From positions 434,001-498,000 of the forward strand of contig NZ_RXFS01000003.1 of NCBI RefSeq assembly GCF_003952185.1: DNA of 64,000 nucleotides. Direction: 5' to 3'. This DNA comes from Variovorax sp. 679. GTDB taxonomy: Bacteria > Pseudomonadota > Gammaproteobacteria > Burkholderiales > Burkholderiaceae_C. Positions 58,351 through 64,000 of this stretch are shown piece by piece. Position 1 is the first letter of the stretch; each line of letters begins with the position of its first letter. The notes under the pieces are model-generated. The model saw only the letters and a program-made list of their open reading frames with translations. It ran no database searches and was not told the DNA's origin. Both the position numbers and the translations under genes were made by a program.

Positions 58351-59645
58351 TCGCCACCCTGCTCTTCGTCGCCTTCGTCGTGATGATGCTGGTGGGCGTG
58401 CCCATCGGCGCCGCGCTGGGCCTGGCGGGCGCCGCCTGCATCGCGCTGGCCAACAGCGACGCCCAGTGGTTCGGCCTGCTGGCCGTGCCGCAGAACTTCT
58501 ATGCCGGCCTCGGCAAATATCCGCTGCTGGCCATTCCGATGTTCGTGCTGGTCGGCTCCATCTTCGACCGCTCGGGCGTGGCGCTGCGCCTCGTGAACTT
58601 TGCCATTGCCATCGTGGGGCGCGGGCCCGGCATGCTGCCGCTGGTGACCATCGCGGTGGCCATGTTCATGGGCGGCATCTCGGGCTCCGGCCCCGCCACG
58701 GCCGCCGCGGTGGGCGGGGTGATGATCGCGGCCATGGCGCGCGCGGGCTACCCGGGGCCCTTCGCGGCCAGCGTGGTGGGCGCCGCGGCGGCCACCGACA
58801 TCCTGATTCCGCCCTCGGTGGCCTTCATCGTCTATTCGGTGCTGGTGCCCAATGCCTCGGTGCCTGCGCTCTTCGCCGCCGGCATGATCCCGGGCATCCT
58901 GGCCGGCCTCGCGCTCATGGTCCCGGCTGTGTGGCTTGCGCGCAAGCACCGCATGGGCATGCTCGAAGCCGCGCAACCGCGCCCGCCGTTCTGGAAGAGT
59001 TTTCGCGAAGCCACCTGGGGCCTCGCGGCGCCGGTGCTCATTCTTGGCGGCATGCGGCTGGGCTGGTTCACGCCCACCGAGGCGGCCGTGGTGGCGGTGT
59101 TCTACGGGCTCTTCGTGGGCATGGTGGTGCATCGCACCATCAAGGTCCGCGACCTGTTCGTGATCCTGCGCGAATCGGGCGAGCTCTCGGCCGTGATCCT
59201 GATCGTGGTGTCGCTCGCGGGCATCTTCGCCTACTCGCTGGCGACGCTGGGCGTGATCGACCCGGTGGCCCACGCCATCGTGAATTCGGGGCTGGGCGAG
59301 TACGGCGTGCTGGCGCTACTGATCCTGCTGCTGATCACGGTCGGCATGTTCCTGGACGGCGTGTCGATCTTCCTGATCTTCGTGCCGCTGCTGTGGCCGA
59401 TCGTCCAGTATTACAAGTGGGACCCGGTGTGGTTCGGCGTGATCCTCACGCTCAAGGTGGCGCTGGGGCAGTTCACGCCGCCGCTCGCCGTGAACCTGAT
59501 GGTGTCGTGCCGCATCGCAGGCGTGCGCATGGAAGAGACCGTGCGCTGGGTCGGCTGGCTGCTGTTCTCGATGTTCCTGGTGATGGTGCTGGTCATCATC
59601 TTTCCCGAGCTCGCGCTCTGGCTGCCGCACAAGCTCGGCTACTGA
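58347..59645 (+). CDS. TRAP transporter large permease (DctM type)
   Basis: A 432-aa protein with about 12 TM helices, the transport subunit using a sodium gradient. Typical stretches: GVPIGAALGLAGA, PMFVLVGSIFDRSGVALRL, GGISGSGPATAAAVGGVMI, and LIPPSVAFIVYSVLVPN-like ILIPPSVAFIVYSV. It starts with GTG coupled to dctQ. The receptor gene follows after 43 bp. Confidence 0.92.
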   Translation: MIATLLFVAFVVMMLVGVPIGAALGLAGAACIALANSDAQWFGLLAVPQNFYAGLGKYPLLAIPMFVLVGSIFDRSGVALRLVNFAIAIVGRGPGMLPLVTIAVAMFMGGISGSGPATAAAVGGVMIAAMARAGYPGPFAASVVGAAAATDILIPPSVAFIVYSVLVPNASVPALFAAGMIPGILAGLALMVPAVWLARKHRMGMLEAAQPRPPFWKSFREATWGLAAPVLILGGMRLGWFTPTEAAVVAVFYGLFVGMVVHRTIKVRDLFVILRESGELSAVILIVVSLAGIFAYSLATLGVIDPVAHAIVNSGLGEYGVLALLILLLITVGMFLDGVSIFLIFVPLLWPIVQYYKWDPVWFGVILTLKVALGQFTPPLAVNLMVSCRIAGVRMEETVRWVGWLLFSMFLVMVLVIIFPELALWLPHKLGY

Positions 59646-59688
59646 TTTTTTTGTCCGTCGCAGAACCATTATTAGGAGAGCCATCGTC

Positions 59689-60726
59689 ATGAAATTCCGC
59701 CGCACCCTGCTCGGCCTCGCCGCCGCAGCCACCGCCCTCGGCATGTTCTCGTCCGGCGCCATGGCGCAGGCCGCCTACAAGGCCGAGTACAAGATGTCGC
59801 TGGTGCTGGGCCCGCCCACGCCATGGGGCCAGGCCGGGAAGATCTGGGCCGACCTCGTGAAGGAACGCACCCAGGGCCGCATCAACATCAAGCTGTACCC
59901 GGGCGTGTCGCTCATTCAGGGCGACCAGACGCGCGAGTTCAGCGCGCTGCGCCAGGGCGTGATCGACATGGCCGTGGGCTCGACCATCAACTGGTCGCCG
60001 CAGGTCAAGCAGCTCAACCTGTTCTCCATGCCCTTCCTGATGCCCGACTACGCGGCCATCGACGCGCTCACGCAGGGCGAGGTCGGCAAGGAGATGTTCA
60101 AGACGCTCGACAAGGCCGGCGTGGTGCCGCTCGCATGGGGCGAGAACGGCTTCCGCGAGATCACCAACTCCAAGCGGCCGATCAAGTCGCCGGCCGACGT
60201 GAAGGGCATGAAGATCCGCGTGGTGGGCTCGCCCATCTACTCCGACATGTTCACGGCGCTCGGCGCCAACCCCACGCAGATGAGCTGGGCCGACGCGCAG
60301 CCCGCGCTCGCCAGCGGCGCGGTCGACGGCCAGGAGAACCCGCTCTTCCTGTTCACGGTGCTCAAGATGCAGAACGTGGGCCAGAAGTTCGTGACCACCT
60401 GGGGCTACGTGGCCGACCCGCTGGTGTTCGTGGTCAACAAGGAAATCTGGGCCTCGTGGACGCCGGCCGACCAGGCCATCGTGCGCCAGGCCGCCATCGA
60501 CGCGGGCAAGGAAGAGATCGCCATCGCGCGCAAGGGCCTGGTGGAAGCCGACAAGCCCGTGCTCAAGGACATCGCAGGCATGGGCGTGACCGTGACCAGC
60601 CTCACGCCCGACGAGCGCGCCGCGTTCGTGAAGGCGACGCGGCCGGTGTACGACAAGTGGAAGTCGACCATCGGCACTGATCTGGTGGCGAAGGCCGAGC
60701 AGGCTATCGCGGCGCGCAAGAAGTAA
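59689..60726 (+). CDS. TRAP transporter substrate-binding protein (DctP type)
   Basis: A 345-aa periplasmic receptor with a Sec signal (LGLAAAATALGMFSSGAMAQ, pattern). The Arg that binds carboxylate is likely in KIRVVGSPIYSDMFTALGANPTQMSW (pattern), with VDGQENPLF in the ligand region. AGGAG precedes the ATG. Last gene of the Q-M-P operon; a terminator follows. Substrate probably an organic acid. Confidence 0.92.
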   Translation: MKFRRTLLGLAAAATALGMFSSGAMAQAAYKAEYKMSLVLGPPTPWGQAGKIWADLVKERTQGRINIKLYPGVSLIQGDQTREFSALRQGVIDMAVGSTINWSPQVKQLNLFSMPFLMPDYAAIDALTQGEVGKEMFKTLDKAGVVPLAWGENGFREITNSKRPIKSPADVKGMKIRVVGSPIYSDMFTALGANPTQMSWADAQPALASGAVDGQENPLFLFTVLKMQNVGQKFVTTWGYVADPLVFVVNKEIWASWTPADQAIVRQAAIDAGKEEIAIARKGLVEADKPVLKDIAGMGVTVTSLTPDERAAFVKATRPVYDKWKSTIGTDLVAKAEQAIAARKK

Positions 60727-60750
60727 GCGCCTCTTTTCACGCTATCGGCG

Positions 60751-60775
60751 AGCCCCGCATGCGGGGCTTTTCCTT
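60751..60775 (+). terminator. Intrinsic terminator after the TRAP operon
   Basis: The perfect 18-bp palindrome AGCCCCGCATGCGGGGCT (60751-60768) is followed by TTTTCCTTTT. It lies 24 bp after the DctP stop. Confidence 0.85.
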
Positions 60776-60914
60776 TTGGGGCACGGTGCATTCGACGAAA
60801 ACGTGGATTGCCTCAACGCTCCATCGCAGGTATCGTCGCGGCGCCCCGCAGAGCTGCACACCAGCCACCGGCGGCAACAACCAAGCATATAAGCAAGCAA
60901 CGAGGGAGAAAGCA

Positions 60915-62075
60915 ATGCTGAGACTATGGAAGAGCGCCGCCGTGGCAGCGCTGGCTACGCTATTGATTTCCTGCGGAGGCGGGGGAGGCGGAGGAGGAGG
61001 TGGTGGTGGCATGGGGTTGCTGCCGTTGCCCTCGTCGGGCAACGGCACGACAACGCCCGCGCCATCCGCACAACCACAGACGCAGCCCACGCCGGTTGCG
61101 TCGGCTTACACAACATTCGCCCTGCTGCCCTACAGATCCGCGGTCGTGTCCTTCTCCAAGCCCAACCCGGTGCCCGGCGAGACAGTCGAGATGCGGACGA
61201 TCAACGCCTTCAAGAACGTGGGAGGCTCTCCGCGCGACATGGCCTATGACGCCAAACGCGACCGGCTGTACATCTCGATGGGCACCCGCATCCTGATGAT
61301 CCCCAAGGCAAGCCAGGCATCTGGCGACGTCACGGCAGCGCAGTACGACCTGCTGTCGAGCGGACTCGGCAGCTACAGCACGATGGTGCTGGATGCCGAA
61401 CGCGACGTGCTCTGGCTGGGCGGTCCGGTGTCCAGTCAAGGGGCGCTGGTGAAGATCAGCAACATCAGCGCCGCCTACGGCCAGATTCGCACACTCGAGT
61501 CCATCAGCCCCAATGAATCGCAGCCTGTCGCGTCCTACCAGATCTGGTACATCCGCTCCTCGATGCTCATGCGCTTTGCGGTTGATCCGGTCCGCTCGCT
61601 CGTCTATACCTCCGACGGCCTTGGCGGAGTCTTCGATCTTGCAACGTTGACCCCCGCACGCAAGGGGTCGACCGGTGAGCCCGTCTACGAGAGTTCGGTC
61701 GCCTACAACAACGCGCCGACACGCCTGCTCTTCAACGGTACCAATGCATTTGCCACCGACGTTGCCCTTGATGCCACGCGGAACAGGCTTTATTTCCTCG
61801 GAGGCGATGGACGCGAGGTCATCATGGTCGATGGTGCCAGCACTGCTGGTTCACCAGCCACCTTTGCGCGACTGCCTCTGCCCACGGCGAACATCTCTAT
61901 CGCCGTGGACGCGAAGAACGACCGCCTCTATGTGGGTGGCGTCGACAACAACGCCTACATCTTCGGCAACGCAAGCACTATCACGGCGGGCACGACCGTT
62001 CCCGGCACCAACGTGCTGGGGGCACCCGAAAGCGTGGCGGGCAAGGGTGTGGTGCTGGGCATTTCGTTCCCTTGA
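60915..62075 (+). CDS. Lipoprotein with poly-Gly linker and beta-propeller-like repeats
   Basis: A 386-aa secreted protein. Signal with lipobox LLISC, then a run of about 12 Gly (the anchor linker). The rest has repeated blades of the form DxxRNRLYFLGG or AKNDRLYVGG and ERDVLWLGG, with DMAYDAKRDRLYIS, indicating a beta-propeller or YVTN-like fold. No enzyme motif. ATG 60915 follows GGGAGAAAG; an in-frame upstream ATG at 60759 lacks a site. Function unknown. Confidence 0.75.
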   Translation: MLRLWKSAAVAALATLLISCGGGGGGGGGGGGMGLLPLPSSGNGTTTPAPSAQPQTQPTPVASAYTTFALLPYRSAVVSFSKPNPVPGETVEMRTINAFKNVGGSPRDMAYDAKRDRLYISMGTRILMIPKASQASGDVTAAQYDLLSSGLGSYSTMVLDAERDVLWLGGPVSSQGALVKISNISAAYGQIRTLESISPNESQPVASYQIWYIRSSMLMRFAVDPVRSLVYTSDGLGGVFDLATLTPARKGSTGEPVYESSVAYNNAPTRLLFNGTNAFATDVALDATRNRLYFLGGDGREVIMVDGASTAGSPATFARLPLPTANISIAVDAKNDRLYVGGVDNNAYIFGNASTITAGTTVPGTNVLGAPESVAGKGVVLGISFP

Positions 62076-62085
62076 TCTCGCCGCA

Positions 62086-63051
62086 TCAACTGCGGTAGCG
62101 GCTCGGGTTCGCACCCGCGATCTTCTTCATCAGGCGCCGCAGCGCCGTGGCCTCCTGGTAGCCCACGGCGCTTGCGACCTGCTCGACAGTCATGCGACTC
62201 GATTCGAGCAGCGCGCGGGCACGCCGCAGCCGCACGCTCTGCACCAGCGCCTGGGTGCTCTTGCCGGTGGCCTTCTTGACGTGGCGCGCCAGCGTGCGCT
62301 GCGACATGCAGAACTCGCGCGCCAGTTCGCTCACGGCGGGCGCATCGGGCAGGGTGGACTCGACCCGAGCGGCCAGCCGCGCCACCAGGTCGTTGCCGCT
62401 GGCCAGCACCTCCGCCGCGATGAACGGTGCCTGCGCCTGGCGGCCGTCTATCAGCAGCATGCGCGAGACAAGATCGGTTAGCGCGCTACCGCAGCGCTCG
62501 CGCAGCAGGTGCAGCATCAGGTCGGTCTGCGCGAAGGCGGCGCCCGCGGTGACGACAGGGCCATCGGAGCACACCATGCGGTCGGCATCGACGGTACAGC
62601 CGGGCGACATGCGAGCGAGCAGCGGGGCATACCACCATGAGACGGTGGCACGTCGGCCCTGCAGCAGGCCGGCGGCATTCAACAGGAACACGGCCGAGCA
62701 TGAGGCCGCGACCTGCCCTCCTGCCTTGGCGTGGCGCACGAGGCCGGCGATGGCCTTGGCCGCATCGGCGCTCTCGAGGCACTGGCGGATCTCGCCGGGC
62801 GTGTTGAGGCCGAGCCCCGGCACTACCCAGGTGGAACGGTCGTCGCGGGGGCGCACGGGCATACGCGTTGTGTCGAGGCTCATGCCGGCGTGCAGCTGCA
62901 CCGGGCCGCCGTTCACCGAGCACAGCCGCCAACGGGGCGGCGCGACGCCCGCGCGCGCGGCCATCGCTTCCGCAGCGCCGAGGATGTCCATGGTGACCGC
63001 GACGCTGGAATTGAAGGCGCCGGGCAGCACCAGTACGGTGAAGTCATGCAT
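62086..63051 (-). CDS. GlxA-family transcriptional regulator (DJ-1/PfpI plus AraC HTH)
   Basis: A 321-aa regulator. Residues 1-190 form a DJ-1/PfpI-like domain (VLVLPGAFNSSVAVTMDILGAAEAM, pattern; Cys in AASCSAVFLLNAAGLLQG). Residues ~210-320 are an AraC-type double HTH (VSELAREFCMSQRTLARHVK and MTVEQVASAVGYQEATALRRL), ending GANPSRYR. It is divergent from the dienelactone hydrolase-like gene and probably controls it. Convergent with the lipoprotein gene (10-bp gap). Confidence 0.9.
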   Translation of the reverse strand: MHDFTVLVLPGAFNSSVAVTMDILGAAEAMAARAGVAPPRWRLCSVNGGPVQLHAGMSLDTTRMPVRPRDDRSTWVVPGLGLNTPGEIRQCLESADAAKAIAGLVRHAKAGGQVAASCSAVFLLNAAGLLQGRRATVSWWYAPLLARMSPGCTVDADRMVCSDGPVVTAGAAFAQTDLMLHLLRERCGSALTDLVSRMLLIDGRQAQAPFIAAEVLASGNDLVARLAARVESTLPDAPAVSELAREFCMSQRTLARHVKKATGKSTQALVQSVRLRRARALLESSRMTVEQVASAVGYQEATALRRLMKKIAGANPSRYRS

Positions 63052-63088
63052 CTGGATGAGTTGGCCGATAAAGCCTCAAAGAAGTCGA

Positions 63089-63126
63089 ATTGGACACTGC
63101 CATTCTGATGAGGCCGAAGGTCCAAT
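63089..63126. promoter_or_regulatory. Inverted repeat in the glxA-like/DLH divergent promoter
   Basis: ATTGGAC (63089-63095) and GTCCAAT (63120-63126) form a 7-bp inverted repeat with a 24-nt spacer inside the 123-bp gap. Candidate operator for the regulator; tentative. Confidence 0.35.
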
Positions 63127-63174
63127 ACAAGCTTCCCGGCTTTCGCACGACCTGAACGGCAAAAAGGAAAACCC

Positions 63175-64000
63175 ATGGCACAGCAGCGCTCCATGAACGA
63201 AGACGACCCGCTCGACGACTTCACCGCGCGCCAGATCGCGCTCGACGGCATCGAGAAGAAGGTCTACGTCATGGGCCAGGGCCCGGCCGTGATCGTGATG
63301 ACCGAGATGCCCGGCATCAGCCCGCACGTGGCGCGCTTCGCACGCTGGGTGCGCGACGCGGGCTTCACCGTCTACATGCCTTCGCTGTTCGGGCGCGACG
63401 GTGCCGTGCCTGGCGCGGAGGAAGGCATCGCGGTGTTCAAGCGCGCCTGCGTCAGCGCCGAGTTCCGAGCCTTCGCGGCCAACGAGTCGAGCCCGGTCAC
63501 GCAGTGGCTGCGCGCGCTTGCGCGGTTCGCGCACGCGGAATGCGGCGGGCCCGGTGTCGGTGCGATCGGCATGTGCTTCACGGGCAACTTCGCGCTCTCG
63601 ATGATGCTCGAGCCCGCGATGCTTGCGCCGGTGGTGTGCCAGCCTTCGTTGCCGATGGACAAGCCGGAGGCCACGAACATGTCGCCGGACGAACTGGCCT
63701 CGGTGCGCGAACGGCTGGAGCGCGAGGACCTGACCGTCATGGCCTACCGCTTCGAGGGCGACAGGCACTGCAGGGCGCAGCGCTTCGCGGCCTTCTCGCA
63801 GGCGCTGGGCGAGCGCTTCATCGCACGCGTACTGCCCGACAGCGCGGCCAGCACCAATACGCCGCCCTTCTTCGCGCAGGTGGTGGCGAGCCCGCACAGC
63901 GTGGTGACGGCGCACCTGATCGACGAAGCGGGGCAGCCCACGGTGGCGGCGCGCGACGAGATACTGGCCTTCTTCGCGCGGCGCCTGCGGTCATCCAGTT
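63175..64000 (+). CDS. Dienelactone hydrolase family protein (3' partial)
   Basis: At least 275 residues of an alpha/beta hydrolase in the dienelactone hydrolase family; the frame is open to the window end, so the C-terminus is missing. Catalytic residues by family pattern: Cys134 (GAIGMCFTGNF), Asp196 (FEGDRHC) and His241 (VASPHSVVT). The N-terminal segment has VIVMTEMPGISPHVARFARWV (pattern). Family members hydrolyse cyclic lactones in aromatic degradation. A AAAAAGGAAAA lies before the start. Confidence 0.87.
   Translation, partial: MAQQRSMNEDDPLDDFTARQIALDGIEKKVYVMGQGPAVIVMTEMPGISPHVARFARWVRDAGFTVYMPSLFGRDGAVPGAEEGIAVFKRACVSAEFRAFAANESSPVTQWLRALARFAHAECGGPGVGAIGMCFTGNFALSMMLEPAMLAPVVCQPSLPMDKPEATNMSPDELASVRERLEREDLTVMAYRFEGDRHCRAQRFAAFSQALGERFIARVLPDSAASTNTPPFFAQVVASPHSVVTAHLIDEAGQPTVAARDEILAFFARRLRSSS

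Overview
The window is high-GC DNA with dense, short-spaced operons. Its gene families (three Bug/TctC solute receptors, Tat-type MsrB, AaeB-type efflux, ProQ/FinO protein, dicarboxylate-type beta-oxidation genes) are typical of a Burkholderiales bacterium. My best guess is Comamonadaceae, Variovorax-like, but this rests on protein flavour only. I saw no tRNA, rRNA operon, CRISPR array or transposase. One structural RNA is clear: RNase P RNA (rnpB) on the minus strand at about 13039-13363.

Layout. (1) 1-2108: end of an amino-acid-type ABC operon with a TIM-barrel enzyme and a type II 3-dehydroquinate dehydratase, suggesting quinate/shikimate-type catabolism. (2) 2208-6431: a Bug receptor, a NUDT19-like Nudix/metallo-beta-lactamase fusion, an S4-domain pseudouridine-synthase-like protein and a lipoprotein. 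(3) 12908-6421, minus: a MarR-led efflux operon (FUSC pump, DUF1656, HlyD adaptor, outer-membrane factor, Bcr/CflA MFS pump) with a promoter and palindromic operator ahead of marR. (4) 13039-27303: rnpB, AraC regulator with an EamA exporter, a duplicated-domain lipoprotein divergent from msrB, cysteine synthase, FAD oxidoreductase, VUT transporter, ProQ-family protein, HtpX, the pyrC-NYN-DUF3025 operon, a papain-like peptidase and a LysR regulator.

(5) 27362-36037: a CnbZ/RidA-like protein, a complete Dpp/Opp-type peptide ABC transporter and an amidase, then ureidoglycolate lyase and a Rieske protein. (6) 36064-38624: PEBP lipoprotein, diguanylate cyclase, small membrane protein. (7) 38600-54297: a LysR regulator divergent from a long pimelate-type (PimF/B/C/D-like) acyl-CoA degradation cluster. 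It has two activation routes (CoA transferase and AMP-forming ligase), two orphan Bug receptors, EtfBA and a nitronate monooxygenase. A cluster of TGTCAA half-sites lies in the divergent promoter.

(8) 54298-57768: an island of visibly lower GC holding an 89-aa protein and an OLD-family ATPase/Toprim nuclease. It is bracketed by two 96-nt structured elements in inverted orientation. Their cores are nearly identical (43/46) but their 25-bp stems differ in sequence (9/25) while staying fully paired. All non-Watson-Crick pairs are G-U on one strand, and two of these wobbles are conserved in position. This element, together with the possible defence cargo, is the most unusual thing in the window. 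(9) 57769-60726: a TRAP transporter (Q, M, P). (10) 60915-64000: a poly-Gly lipoprotein, a GlxA-type regulator and a divergent dienelactone-hydrolase-family gene that runs off the end.
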